From [Streptosporangium] indianense (GTDB lineage Bacteria > Actinomycetota > Actinomycetes > Streptomycetales > Streptomycetaceae), in assembly GCF_021474405.1 (NCBI RefSeq), contig NZ_JAKEIO010000072.1:1-57379 (forward strand): a DNA stretch of 57,379 nt. The letters run 5' to 3'. A program made the translations under genes and the position numbers. The notes beneath the pieces were generated by a model. It worked only from the letters and a program-made list of their open reading frames with translations, ran no database searches and had not been told where the DNA came from. Positions 32,256 through 41,761 of the stretch are shown piece by piece; position 1 is the stretch's first letter, and each line of letters starts with the position of its first letter.

Positions 32256-35200
32256 GTGAGGCGAAGCAAGAACAGTCCCGAGCCGTCGGCCCGGGGCAAC
32301 TTCACCCCGCCGCCGCGCACAGCGGCGCCCGCCCCCGTGCCCGGTTCGGAACCGACGGCCGCGCCCACCGAGAGCGCCGGCCGTCTCTCCCCGCGCAACT
32401 GGCGCGTGGCAACCAGGCTGAACGCGATCCTGCTCATACCCGTGGTGGTCGGCCTCGTCATGGGCGGCTTCCAGGTGAAGAGCTCGATCGACACCTGGCA
32501 GGAGGCCGAGGACGCGGAGAACACCGCGCGCCTGGTCCGCGCGTCGCTGCTCTACGCCAACGCCCTCTACAACGAACGCGACATCACCGCCGCCCCGCTG
32601 CTCCAGGGCAAGGGCCAGGACGACAAGACCGTCGTCGACGCACGCAAGCTCACCGACAAGGCCGCCGACGAGTTCGACGCCGCCGCGCAGGACATGCCGG
32701 GCAAGCCGGGCCTGGAGCGCCGGCTGGACCTGTTCCGCAAGGCGGAGCCGAAGCTGGCCACCCTGCGCCAGGTCGCCTACACCTCCAAGCTCAAGGGCGT
32801 CCAGACCGAAGAGGGCTACGTCGAGGTCGCCCACCCGCTGACGGAGTTCGCCAACGAGCTCGGCCTCGGCACCGGCAACATCACCAGCTACGGCCGGACC
32901 GTCTACGCCATGGAGCTGACCAAGGCGGCCCTGTCGCTGCAGCGCTCGATCGGCATGCACATCCTGGTCAAGCCGGGCCCCGACGACGGCAACCTGGCCA
33001 GCCAGCGCATCGCCCTGTCCTCGTACGCCTACCTCGAGCGCATCGCCGTGCAGGAGTACATCGGCGGCGGCACCGAGCAGGACGCGGCCAAGCTCAAGAC
33101 GGCCGAGGCCAAGATCAAGGCCGACGGTGCCGCGATGGCCCGCGAGGCCAAGGCCGAGAACCCCGACTACGTCCCGCCGCCGGCCAACCCGACGTCGATG
33201 ATCTCGGCAGTGGCGACGCTGCCGAGCACCGACGCGAGCGCCCGTGCCGCACTCGCCCAGAAGGGCATCACCGCCGAGAACTGGTGGGCGGTCAACACGC
33301 TCAAGTTCAACGCGTACGAGAAGATCGAGACGGACATGGCCGACAAGGCCGTGAGCGAAGCGTCCGACATCGCCGACGACGCCCAGCGTGACGCCTACAT
33401 CACCGGTGCCGCCGTCGTGGTCGCTCTGCTCCTGGCCTTCATCCTGGCCGGCGCGGTCGCCCGCCAGATGAGCCGCTCGATGCGCCAGCTGCGCAACGCC
33501 GCCTTCGGCATCGCCGAGCAGCGTCTGCCGATGCTGGTCGACCAGCTCTCCCGCACCGACCCCGGCCGGGTCGACACCCGCGTCGCCCCCATCCCGATCT
33601 CCACCACGGACGAGATCGGCGAGGTCGCCCGCGCCTTCGACCAGGTCCACCGCGAGGCCGTGCGGCTCGCCGCCGAGCAGGCCCTGCTGCGGGGCAACAT
33701 CAACGCGATCTTCACCAACCTGTCGCGCCGCAACCAGTCGCTGATCGAGGGCCAGCTGACCCTGATCACCGACCTGGAGAACAACGAGGCCGACCCGGAC
33801 CAGCTGGAGAACCTCTTCCGCCTGGACCACCTCGCGACCCGTATGCGCCGCAACGGCGAGAACCTCCTGGTCCTCGCCGGCGAGGAGCCCGGCCGCCGCT
33901 GGGACCAGCCGGTGCCGCTGGTCGACGTCCTGCGCGCCGCCTCCTCGGAGGTGGAGCAGTACGAGCGCATCGAGCTCTCCGGCGTCCCGGAGGCCGAGAT
34001 CCACGGCCGCGCCGTGACCGACCTCGTGCACCTGCTCGCCGAGCTGCTGGAGAACGCCACGACGTTCTCCTCCCCGCAGACCAAGGTCCGCGTCACCGCG
34101 ACCCGTCTCCCCGACGGCCGTGTGATGATCGAGATCCACGACAAGGGCATCGGCCTGACCGCCGAGGACTTCGCGGACATCAACCACAAGCTGGCCAACC
34201 CGCCGACCGTGGACGCCGCGATCTCGCAGCGCATGGGCCTGTTCGTGGTCGGCCGGCTGTCCGACCGGCACGGCATCCGCGTCCAGCTGCGCCCCTCGGG
34301 CGAGCAGGCCGGCACCACCTCGCTGGTCATGCTGCCGGACGCCATCACCCACGGTGGTGGCGGTGAGCAGCACGTGGACCGCGACGAGTTCACCGTCTCG
34401 CAGATCATCCCGGAGCAGAACTTCGGCGGCGGCGAGAACTTCAACCAGCAGCCCATGCGCACGGCCGCGGAACTCGGCTTCGACGACAGCCGCTACTCCG
34501 ACGTCCCCGACGACATACGGGAGCTGGACCCCGTCGGCCGCTCCCTGATGCGCGAGGAGCGCCGGGCGGCCCTGGAGTCCCAGTCCCACGAACAGCCCGC
34601 GCTGCCCGGCCAGAGCAGTCAGGATGCCGGCCAGGCGACCGGCTACCGCGACGAGTACAACGGGCACAACGGGCAGCAGGGCTACGACGCCGGGCAGGCC
34701 TACGACACCGGCCAGAGCGGCTACCCGGAGCAGCAGCAGTCCGCGTACGACCGCCAGGCGCCGTACGAGCAGCAGCAGGGGTCGTACGAGGAGCAGCAGC
34801 ACACGGCGTACGAGGAGCCGCAGCAGCCTGCTTACGACGAGCAGTACTACGCGCCGAACGGCGGCCTGCCGCAGAACGACACCTTCTCGCCCAACGGCGG
34901 CTACCCGGAGCCCACCTATGCGGAGCCGGCCCAGGAGGAGCCCTCGGAGCAGGGTGCGGGCACGGCGGGTGGTTTCGCCGCGTTCGAGCAGCGCCGTCAC
35001 CAGGACGACTGGCCGCAGCAGGACGGCTACCGCAACGGCTACCCGAGCCAGTACCCTTCTCAGGCCCCGGAAACGGAATCTGCGCAGGCCGCTGACGCAA
35101 GTGAGCAGGACCGCGTAGGCTTCGACCGTCCGGGATCGAGCCCCTCCGCCGCTCACACGATGACCGACGCCGGGCTTCCCCGCCGTGGATCCACCGCGAG

Positions 35201-35567
35201 CGGTGCGAACGGCACGGGTGGCGCACGGCATGTGAGCCAGGAGCCGCCGGCCTCCGCTTCGGAGAACAACGGCGACGACTGGCGCTCGGCCAACGACGAG
35301 CGGTGGCAGCAGGCCTCGCAGCTCCGGAAGCCCAAGGCGGGCGGGGTCACCTCCTCCGGCCTGCCGAGGCGGGTACCCAAGGCGAACCTGATCGAGGGTG
35401 CCGCCGAAAGCACCCCTCAGGGAGGCCCACAGGTCTCCCGCGCCCCGGAGGACGTCCGGGGCAGGCTGAGCAACCTGCGACGGGGCGTCCAGCGCGGACG
35501 CAGCGCAGGCAGTGAAACGAACGGCCAGGGCTTCGGTCCTGACAGCACCTACAACCAGGAGCGTTAG
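32256..35567 (+). CDS. cvnA2: Conservon sensor kinase-like protein CvnA2
   Basis: A 1103-residue paralogue of CvnA1. TM1 is at about residues 53-73 (LNAILLIPVVVGLVMGGFQV), an extracellular sensor domain follows, and TM2 is at about 380-403 (ITGAAVVVALLLAFILAGAVA). Then come HAMP, the RLDHLATRMRRNGENLLVLAG helix and an HATPase domain (ELLENATTFSS, IHDKGIGLTAEDF). The tail is Gln/Tyr/Glu-rich (YEQQQGSYEEQQHTAYEEPQ cut-outs), unlike the Pro/Gly tail of CvnA1. Both end with the same GLPRRVPxAN...SRAPxDVRGRLxNLRRG module. A second partial GLPRRGS copy lies ~60 residues earlier. GTG at 32256 is the start. Confidence 0.92.
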   Translation: MRRSKNSPEPSARGNFTPPPRTAAPAPVPGSEPTAAPTESAGRLSPRNWRVATRLNAILLIPVVVGLVMGGFQVKSSIDTWQEAEDAENTARLVRASLLYANALYNERDITAAPLLQGKGQDDKTVVDARKLTDKAADEFDAAAQDMPGKPGLERRLDLFRKAEPKLATLRQVAYTSKLKGVQTEEGYVEVAHPLTEFANELGLGTGNITSYGRTVYAMELTKAALSLQRSIGMHILVKPGPDDGNLASQRIALSSYAYLERIAVQEYIGGGTEQDAAKLKTAEAKIKADGAAMAREAKAENPDYVPPPANPTSMISAVATLPSTDASARAALAQKGITAENWWAVNTLKFNAYEKIETDMADKAVSEASDIADDAQRDAYITGAAVVVALLLAFILAGAVARQMSRSMRQLRNAAFGIAEQRLPMLVDQLSRTDPGRVDTRVAPIPISTTDEIGEVARAFDQVHREAVRLAAEQALLRGNINAIFTNLSRRNQSLIEGQLTLITDLENNEADPDQLENLFRLDHLATRMRRNGENLLVLAGEEPGRRWDQPVPLVDVLRAASSEVEQYERIELSGVPEAEIHGRAVTDLVHLLAELLENATTFSSPQTKVRVTATRLPDGRVMIEIHDKGIGLTAEDFADINHKLANPPTVDAAISQRMGLFVVGRLSDRHGIRVQLRPSGEQAGTTSLVMLPDAITHGGGGEQHVDRDEFTVSQIIPEQNFGGGENFNQQPMRTAAELGFDDSRYSDVPDDIRELDPVGRSLMREERRAALESQSHEQPALPGQSSQDAGQATGYRDEYNGHNGQQGYDAGQAYDTGQSGYPEQQQSAYDRQAPYEQQQGSYEEQQHTAYEEPQQPAYDEQYYAPNGGLPQNDTFSPNGGYPEPTYAEPAQEEPSEQGAGTAGGFAAFEQRRHQDDWPQQDGYRNGYPSQYPSQAPETESAQAADASEQDRVGFDRPGSSPSAAHTMTDAGLPRRGSTASGANGTGGARHVSQEPPASASENNGDDWRSANDERWQQASQLRKPKAGGVTSSGLPRRVPKANLIEGAAESTPQGGPQVSRAPEDVRGRLSNLRRGVQRGRSAGSETNGQGFGPDSTYNQER

Positions 35568-35568
35568 T

Positions 35569-35991
35569 GTGAGCCCGATGAGCCAGGCGGCACAGAACCT
35601 GAACTGGTTGATCACCAACTTCGTGGACAACACCCCGGGGGTGTCCCACACGGTGGTGGTCTCCGCCGACGGACTCCTTCTGGCGATGTCCGAAGGCTTC
35701 CCCCGCGACCGCGCCGACCAGCTCGCGGCCGTCGCCTCCGGTCTGACGTCTCTGACGGCAGGCGCCTCCCGGATCTTCGAGGGCGGCAGCGTGAATCAGA
35801 CGGTTGTGGAGATGGAGCGGGGATTCCTGTTCATCATGTCCATCTCCGACGGATCATCGCTCGCGGTTCTCGCACACCCGGAGGCGGACATCGGCCTCAT
35901 CGGGTACGAGATGGCGCTGTTGGTCGACCGAGCCGGTACGGTCCTGACACCGGACCTTCGTGCAGAGCTCCAGGGGAGCCTGCTCAACTAG
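35569..35991 (+). CDS. cvnB2: Conservon roadblock/LC7 protein CvnB2
   Basis: A 140-residue roadblock protein nearly identical to CvnB1 over the domain (NTPGVSHTVVVSADGLLLAM, RDRADQLAAVASGLTSLTAG). It carries substitutions such as GGSVNQ for GGEVAQ and EAD for ECD. GTG at 35569 begins one base after the cvnA2 stop, with AGGAG 7 nt upstream. Confidence 0.93.
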   Translation: MSPMSQAAQNLNWLITNFVDNTPGVSHTVVVSADGLLLAMSEGFPRDRADQLAAVASGLTSLTAGASRIFEGGSVNQTVVEMERGFLFIMSISDGSSLAVLAHPEADIGLIGYEMALLVDRAGTVLTPDLRAELQGSLLN

Positions 35992-36085
35992 TAGACGGAC
36001 GGTGCGTTTTGGCGTCCCGTGGCCGTAAGGTTTCGGGACGCGGCTCCACAGCGATGGGTGCCAGGCACAGTCGGAGGAGGAGAAA

Positions 36086-36664
36086 GTGGCAACACCCCCA
36101 GGCGGTTCGTCTTCGGGCAACTGGTCGTACGGCCCTGCCCAGGGCCAGGGCGACGGTGGTCAGAACCCGAACCGTTACAACTTCCCCTCCGCACCCAGCC
36201 ACCGGCAGCCATACGCGCCGCAGGGCCCCGGCCCGTCGCCGTACGACCAGCCGTCGGCCCCGCGCATCCAGCCCGTGCAGCCGCAGCGCCGCACCCCCGA
36301 GCCGGCGCCCGCCGGGGCGTCGAACAACCCCCTGGTGCGTCCGTACGCCATGACCGGCGGCCGGACCCGCCCGCGCTACCAGCTCGCCATCGAGGCGCTG
36401 GTGCACACCACTGCGCAGCCGCACCAGATGCAGGGCCAGTTGCCCGAGCATCAGCGGATCTGCAACCTCTGCCGGGAGATCAAGTCGGTCGCCGAGATCT
36501 CGGCGCTCCTCACGATCCCTCTCGGCGTGGCCAGGATCCTCGTCGCCGACTTGGCGGAGGCGGGACTGGTCGCCATCCATCAGCCCGGCGGCGACGAGAA
36601 CGCCGGCGGCCAGCCAGACGTGACACTGCTCGAAAGGGTGCTCAGTGGACTTCGCAAGCTCTAG
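36086..36664 (+). CDS. cvnC2: Conservon DUF742 protein CvnC2
   Basis: A 192-residue DUF742 protein. Residues 1-80 are a disordered Gly/Pro/Gln/Ser-rich extension (GNWSYGPAQGQGDGGQNPNR) absent from CvnC1. The domain itself is shared: VRPYAMTGGRTRPRYQLAIEA, ICNLCREIKSVAEISALLTIP, VARILVADLAEAGLVAIHQPGG. GTG at 36086 follows GGAGGAGAAA. The last 20 nt overlap cvnD2. Confidence 0.92.
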   Translation: MATPPGGSSSGNWSYGPAQGQGDGGQNPNRYNFPSAPSHRQPYAPQGPGPSPYDQPSAPRIQPVQPQRRTPEPAPAGASNNPLVRPYAMTGGRTRPRYQLAIEALVHTTAQPHQMQGQLPEHQRICNLCREIKSVAEISALLTIPLGVARILVADLAEAGLVAIHQPGGDENAGGQPDVTLLERVLSGLRKL

Positions 36665-37226
36665 CGGAGGGCCTTCCCGCTCCACCACGTCCGCGAAGAT
36701 CGTGGTGGCTGGCGGCTTCGGCGTGGGCAAGACCACGTTCGTGGGTGCCGTCTCGGAGATCAACCCGCTGCGCACCGAGGCCGTCATGACGTCCGCTTCG
36801 GCGGGCATCGACGACCTCACCCACACCGGGGACAAGACCACCACCACGGTGGCCATGGACTTCGGCCGTATCACCCTGGACCAGGACCTGATCCTGTACC
36901 TGTTCGGTACGCCCGGTCAGGACCGCTTCTGGTTCATGTGGGACGACCTGGTGCGCGGCGCCATCGGCGCGATCGTGCTGGTCGACACGAGGAGGCTCGC
37001 CGACTGCTTCCCCGCCGTCGACTACTTCGAGAACTCGGGCCTGCCGTTCGTCATCGCGCTGAACGGCTTCGACGGCCAGCAGCCGTACACGCCGGACGAG
37101 GTCCGGGAAGCCCTCCAGATCGGTCCTGACACCCCGATCATCACGACGGACGCGCGGCACCGGGCCGATGCGAAGTCGGCGCTGATCACGCTGGTGGAAC
37201 ACGCTCTGATGGCGCGCCTGCGCTGA
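36645..37226 (+). CDS. cvnD2: Conservon Ras-like GTPase CvnD2
   Basis: A 193-residue GTPase with the same motifs as CvnD1 (GGFGVGKTTFVG, FGTPGQDRFWFMWDD, ALNGFDGQQ). Bases 36717-36971 match cvnD1 except for one silent change, while the flanks differ at many silent sites. GTG at 36645 lies inside cvnC2. Confidence 0.93.
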   Translation: MDFASSSGGPSRSTTSAKIVVAGGFGVGKTTFVGAVSEINPLRTEAVMTSASAGIDDLTHTGDKTTTTVAMDFGRITLDQDLILYLFGTPGQDRFWFMWDDLVRGAIGAIVLVDTRRLADCFPAVDYFENSGLPFVIALNGFDGQQPYTPDEVREALQIGPDTPIITTDARHRADAKSALITLVEHALMARLR

Positions 37227-37330
37227 TCCAAGCTGTGGGACAGCCCCCGACGGCCAGTGCGCTGCCGGGGGCTGTTGCGTGCCGTGTGCGGGTCGCGGGG
37301 GCTGGTCGCGCAGTTCGCCGCGCCCCCAAA

Positions 37331-37363
37331 AAAAGCAGGCCCCTCTACGAGGGGCCTGCTTTT
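37331..37363. terminator. Strong bidirectional terminator between cvnD2 and accE
   Basis: AAAA-GCAGGCCCCT-CTACG-AGGGGCCTGC-TTTT: a 10-bp perfect stem flanked by an A-run and a T-run, so it works for both converging transcripts. An additional GCCCCCG...CGGGGGC hairpin lies at 37244-37273. Confidence 0.92.
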
Positions 37364-37374
37364 CGGTTCTGTGC

Positions 37375-37569
37375 TCAGCGCCAGCTGTGCGGGGCGCGGA
37401 AGCCGGGCTCGCGCTCCAGGCGGCGCCAGCCTGCCTTGATGCGGCCTCGGTGGGCCGGGGTCGGGTCCGTGGGGCGGGCGGCGGCGCGGGCCAGGAGGAT
37501 GGCCGTGATGGCGGCGACCTCCTCGGGCTCGGCGTGGCCCTTCTCGACGCGGATGTCAGGCGATTCCAT
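37375..37569 (-). CDS. accE: Acyl-CoA carboxylase epsilon subunit
   Basis: A 64-residue small subunit that stimulates actinomycete acyl-CoA carboxylases. It reads MESPDIRVEKGHAEPEEVAA, then ITAILLARAAAR and the conserved C-terminal WRRLEREPGFRAPHSWR. The ATG at 37569 has GGAG 9 nt upstream. It is 35 nt after accB on the same strand, matching the known accB-accE pair. Confidence 0.92.
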   Translation of the reverse strand: MESPDIRVEKGHAEPEEVAAITAILLARAAARPTDPTPAHRGRIKAGWRRLEREPGFRAPHSWR

Positions 37570-37604
37570 GGGTGTCAGTCTCCGTGAGGAAGATGTCCGC
37601 CGGG

Positions 37605-39188
37605 TTACTGCGGCGGGTTGCCGTGCTTGCGGGACGGCAGGTCCGCGTGCTTGGTCTGGAGCATCGCGAGGGACTTGATGAGCACCTCGCGGGTCTCGGC
37701 GGGGTCGATGACGTCGTCGACCAGGCCGCGCTCGGCCGCGTAGTAGGGGTGCATCAGCTCGGACTTGTACTCCTTGACCATGCGGGCCCGCATGGCTTCG
37801 GGGTCCTCGGCATCGGCGATCTGGCGGCGGAAGATGACGTTGGCCGCACCCTCCGCTCCCATGACGGCGATCTCGTTCGTCGGCCACGCGTAGGTGAGGT
37901 CGGCACCGATGGACTGGCTGTCCATGACGATGTACGCACCTCCGTAGGCCTTGCGCAGGATCAGCGAGATCCTCGGCACGGTCGCGTTGCAGTAGGCGTA
38001 GAGGAGCTTCGCGCCGTGGCGGATGATGCCACCGTGCTCCTGGTCGACGCCCGGGAGGAAGCCGGGGACGTCCAGAAGAGTGATGATCGGGATGTTGAAC
38101 GCGTCGCACATCTGCACGAAGCGGGCCGCCTTCTCGGAGGCCTCGATGTCCAGCACGCCCGCCAGGGCCTGCGGCTGGTTCGCCACGATGCCGACGACCT
38201 GGCCGTCCATCCGGCCGAGCGCGCAGATGATGTTGCGGGCCCAGCGCTCGTGGACCTCCAGGTAGTCGCCGTCGTCGACGATCTCCTCGATGACCTTGGC
38301 CATGTCGTAGGGCCGGTTGCCGTCCGCCGGGACCAGGTCCAGGAGGACGTCCGAGCGGCGGTCGGCCGCGTCCGAGGACTCGGTGCGGGGCGGGTTCTCG
38401 CGGTTGTTCTGCGGGAGCAGCGAGAGGAGGTAGCGGACCTCGGCGATGCAGGTCTCTTCGTCGTCGTAGGCGAAGTGGCAGACGCCGGACGTCTCGGCGT
38501 GGACGTCGGCGCCGCCCAGGCCGTTCTGGGTGATCTCCTCGCCGGTGACCGCCTTGACGACGTCCGGGCCGGTGATGAACATCTGCGACGTCTCGCGGAC
38601 CATGAAGACGAAGTCGGTGAGGGCGGGGCTGTAGGCCGCGCCGCCGGCGCACGGGCCGAGCATGACCGAGATCTGCGGGATGACGCCCGAGGCCTTGGTG
38701 TTGCGCTGGAAGATGCCGCCGTAGCCGGCGAGGGCCGAGACGCCCTCCTGGATGCGGGCGCCGGCGCCGTCGTTCAGCGACACCAGCGGGGCACCGGCCG
38801 CGATGGCCATGTCCATGATTTTGTGGATCTTCGTGGCGTGGGCCTCGCCCAGGGCGCCGCCGAAGATACGGAAGTCGTGCGCGTAGACGAAGACCGTGCG
38901 GCCCTCCACCGTGCCCCAGCCGGTGATCACACCGTCGGTGTACGGCTTCTTGGCCTCCAGGCCGAAGCCCGTGGCGCGGTGCCGGCGCAGCTGCTCGACC
39001 TCCCGGAAGGACTCCGGGTCGAGGAGGAGTTCGATGCGCTCGCGCGCCGTCAGCTTGCCCTTGGCGTGCTGCGCCGCGGTCGCCTTCTCGCTCGGTCCGG
39101 CCACCGCCTGCGCACGGATCTCGTGCAGTTCGGCCACGCGTCCACGCGCGTCGGTCGGCTCACCCGGCGCCTCATCCAAAACGGTCAT
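37605..39188 (-). CDS. accB: Acyl-CoA carboxylase carboxyltransferase (beta) subunit AccB
   Basis: A 527-residue biotin-dependent carboxyltransferase that makes malonyl-/methylmalonyl-CoA for fatty acids and polyketides. N-terminal crotonase-like half: HAKGKLTARERIELLLD, GTVEGRTVFVYAHDFRIFGGALGE, GPCAGGAAYSPALTDF (first oxyanion Gly). C-terminal half: LVDVPGFLPGVDQEHGGIIRHGAK (as LLDVPGFLPG here), RKAYGGAYIVM and GAEGAANVIFRRQI. The biotin/carboxylase alpha subunit is encoded elsewhere. ATG 39188 is the start. Confidence 0.95.
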   Translation of the reverse strand: MTVLDEAPGEPTDARGRVAELHEIRAQAVAGPSEKATAAQHAKGKLTARERIELLLDPESFREVEQLRRHRATGFGLEAKKPYTDGVITGWGTVEGRTVFVYAHDFRIFGGALGEAHATKIHKIMDMAIAAGAPLVSLNDGAGARIQEGVSALAGYGGIFQRNTKASGVIPQISVMLGPCAGGAAYSPALTDFVFMVRETSQMFITGPDVVKAVTGEEITQNGLGGADVHAETSGVCHFAYDDEETCIAEVRYLLSLLPQNNRENPPRTESSDAADRRSDVLLDLVPADGNRPYDMAKVIEEIVDDGDYLEVHERWARNIICALGRMDGQVVGIVANQPQALAGVLDIEASEKAARFVQMCDAFNIPIITLLDVPGFLPGVDQEHGGIIRHGAKLLYAYCNATVPRISLILRKAYGGAYIVMDSQSIGADLTYAWPTNEIAVMGAEGAANVIFRRQIADAEDPEAMRARMVKEYKSELMHPYYAAERGLVDDVIDPAETREVLIKSLAMLQTKHADLPSRKHGNPPQ

Positions 39189-39342
39189 GTAGCGACCATA
39201 CGAAGCCGAGCGAGAAATCCGGGCCGTCGACTCCTCACAGTCTCCGGCGTGTTTTCCTGGTACCCCTGAACAGAACCGTGGCGGAGTGCAGCCTTTCCGA
39301 CTGCTCAGCGGGCGTGTCGCTTGTAAGGGTCGAACAAAACCG

Positions 39343-41715
39343 TCAGGCGAGAGTCACCTCACAGATATGCGTGGCGCATGCCTCCCCCGGGGTGACGCGC
39401 ACGCGCAGCCGGCGGCCTGTGGAGAGCACCTCGACCGTGTCGTCCAGGCGGTCGACCCGCCGGACCGGGCGCTCCCAGGTGATCTCCAGGGGCGCGCCCG
39501 TGCGGGGCGGTTCGCTCACGCAGAGGGTAGCGGTGCGGCCCCGGACGACGGTCAGCACGCTCGCGGCGTCGGACGCGGTGAGCGGGCCCGCGGTGCCCGC
39601 AGTCCAGAAGTTCACGGCCGTGCAGCCCAGGGACGGCACGGTGACCGCCTGGCGGTGCGGATCGTTGGCGAGCACCGACAGCCAGTGACGGTCGGCGGCG
39701 CGCCGGGCGACCGCCGGGCGGGACGCCCCGGGCATGAGGACATAGGCGTACGTGGCGTCCTCGGGGTCGGTGCCGTGGTCGAGCCAGAGGGTCTGCCAGC
39801 GGCGGGTGCGCCGCTCCGGCGTGCTGCCGGTGTTGATGTCGGACCAGGCGCCGGTGCGGTCCTCGCGCAGCGCCCTCAGCTCGCCGTCGAGCACCAGCCA
39901 GCCGCCGTGGTCCTCCAGGTGGGCCCACCTCGGTCCCTTCACGAAGCGCTGGGTGCCGTTCGCGCCGAGGTTGCGGTTGTCGACGACCGTCTCGACCGGG
40001 ACGCCGTCGGCACAGGTGATTCCGGCGCCCAGGCAGATCACCGCGTCCGCGACGCAGAACCAGGACTTGCGGGCCTCCAGGGTGGAGCCGAGGCCCTTGA
40101 GGTGCTGGCCGAGCGCCGCATGGGTGCCATCGGTGGTGCCGCCGACCCAGCGCGCGTCCGGGCGGGCGGTGCCCCACTCGCCTCCTTCGCGGTCGGCGAG
40201 CCGCTTGGTGGAGACGGTGGTGCCGGGCAGCCGGTACCAGTCGACGGTAGGCCAGAACCAGTCCGTGTACTGGTCGCCGGTGCCCTCGGCCCACCAGCTG
40301 ACCATGCCCGCGCCGGTGTGCCAGCCGCGGAGGTTCTCGCCGTTGCCGCACTCGTAGTGGGCGATGCGGTCGCTGGCCATGGCGATGTTCACGGTGAGGC
40401 CGGGGCCGCGGTGGACGGCGCGGTCCATGGCGGCGAACAGGTGGTGTCCGGTGGGTTCGGGCGCGGCCGGGCCGGGTGCGGCGGCGACGGCGTGCAGCCG
40501 TGCCAGGTCGGCGACACCGAACTGGGGGGACGTCAGGAGAGGGCTGACGGTGTCCCGTTCGATCCAGCCCTTGATGCGGGCGTGCCAGCGGTCGCGTTCC
40601 GCCGGGCTCGCGCAGGTGGCGAGGAGGGCGACGGCCGCGATGAGCTGGTGGCCGTGGTAGTGGTCGCCGCGCAGGATCCCGCGGTCGTCGGTGGTGAGGT
40701 GACCGCGGCTGATGGCCCGCCCGTTGACGCTGTCCATGACCAGTCCGTCGTGGAGGAGCGGCGCGTAGGCCCGCTCGACGCTGTCGAGGACGATCTGCCG
40801 GCCGGGGTCGGTGACCTCCCAGTCGGATCCGGCGAGCAGGGCGAAGAGGCGGCCGAGCCCGTCGAGCACGACCTGGCCGTAGGTGCCCGAGTAGGCGACC
40901 CAGGTGTGCTGGACGAAGGAGCCGTCGGCGTAGAGGCCGTCGCCCCGGGTGACGTACGGGAAGACCGGGGAGAGCGCGTCCCGGGCCAGGGCGATCTTGG
41001 CGGGGTCACGGCCGAGGACGCCGCGCAGGGCGACGGAGCGGCACAGGTCGACGCGGTTGGCGCCGGTGGAGGTGCCGCTGTAGTCGCCGAGGGCCGCGTC
41101 GGGGACGAAGTGATCCACGACGGCGCAGGCGGCGTCGACGCGGGTCCGGCCCAGTTCCTCGTACAGCGCGGCCGTGATGTCCATCAGCAGGCGGGGGCTG
41201 CCGATCTGCCACTCCCACCAGTTGCCGTAGGGGGTGGTGGCGGGGTGGTAGACGGTGGCGGAGAGATGGTCGAGGCCGCGCAGGATGCCGGCGAGGAGGC
41301 CGGGGTCGGCGGTCGAGCCGGTGCCCAGCTGGACGTAGGCCCGGGTCATGGTCCACAGGCGCGCGTAGCCGAGGGTGATGCCGGCCGGGGGGTCGAAGGG
41401 GTGGCCGGGCCAGAGGGAGTTCGCCGTGGGGGCCATGCTCGCGTGCAGGGCGCGGGCGAGTGCGCCGGTCTCGGCGAGCCGGGCGGCGTAGGGCTCGGCC
41501 GCCGGGTCGTAGCCGGTGCCGAGGGAGATGCCGAGCCAACGGCGGCGAAGGGTGTCGTATCGGTCGCCCGGCGGGGCGGCGTTCGGCCCCGCGGGCGCCG
41601 CGCCCCCGGTCGCCGCGAGGGCCGCGGCCGCCAGCAGCAGGGCACGGCGGCCGGGCCGGAACGGGGCGGCGGCCCCGGCCGTGCGGTGGGGGCCGAAGCG
41701 ACGCTGGGGAGTCAT
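39343..41715 (-). CDS. Tat-exported polysaccharide lyase family 8 protein (hyaluronate/xanthan lyase type)
   Basis: A 790-residue secreted lyase. The N-terminus has a Tat-like signal: RTAGAAAPFRPGRRALLLAA with hydrophobic AALAATGGAAPAG. The alpha-toroid catalytic domain contains the Asn motif GNWWEWQIGSPRLL, the His/Tyr motif QHTWVAYSGTYG and the Arg region RGILRGDHYHGHQLI. The C-terminal half is beta-sandwich (WWAEGTGDQYTDWFWPTVDWYRLPGTT, KSWFCVADAVICLGAGI). It should cleave uronic-acid polysaccharides by beta-elimination; the specific substrate is not readable. ATG at 41715 has better ribosome-site spacing than ATG 41721. It lies on the same strand as the SDR gene but behind a repeat array. 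Confidence 0.9.
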   Translation of the reverse strand: MTPQRRFGPHRTAGAAAPFRPGRRALLLAAAALAATGGAAPAGPNAAPPGDRYDTLRRRWLGISLGTGYDPAAEPYAARLAETGALARALHASMAPTANSLWPGHPFDPPAGITLGYARLWTMTRAYVQLGTGSTADPGLLAGILRGLDHLSATVYHPATTPYGNWWEWQIGSPRLLMDITAALYEELGRTRVDAACAVVDHFVPDAALGDYSGTSTGANRVDLCRSVALRGVLGRDPAKIALARDALSPVFPYVTRGDGLYADGSFVQHTWVAYSGTYGQVVLDGLGRLFALLAGSDWEVTDPGRQIVLDSVERAYAPLLHDGLVMDSVNGRAISRGHLTTDDRGILRGDHYHGHQLIAAVALLATCASPAERDRWHARIKGWIERDTVSPLLTSPQFGVADLARLHAVAAAPGPAAPEPTGHHLFAAMDRAVHRGPGLTVNIAMASDRIAHYECGNGENLRGWHTGAGMVSWWAEGTGDQYTDWFWPTVDWYRLPGTTVSTKRLADREGGEWGTARPDARWVGGTTDGTHAALGQHLKGLGSTLEARKSWFCVADAVICLGAGITCADGVPVETVVDNRNLGANGTQRFVKGPRWAHLEDHGGWLVLDGELRALREDRTGAWSDINTGSTPERRTRRWQTLWLDHGTDPEDATYAYVLMPGASRPAVARRAADRHWLSVLANDPHRQAVTVPSLGCTAVNFWTAGTAGPLTASDAASVLTVVRGRTATLCVSEPPRTGAPLEITWERPVRRVDRLDDTVEVLSTGRRLRVRVTPGEACATHICEVTLA

Positions 41716-41761
41716 GCCCATGCCCTACCACGGGGAGGCGCTCACCTGAACGGTGGATCAG

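Noticed and set aside
32076..35651. 1191-codon antisense frame over cvnA2
   Set aside because: Val/Leu/Arg-rich shadow of cvnA2; no ribosome site and no family.
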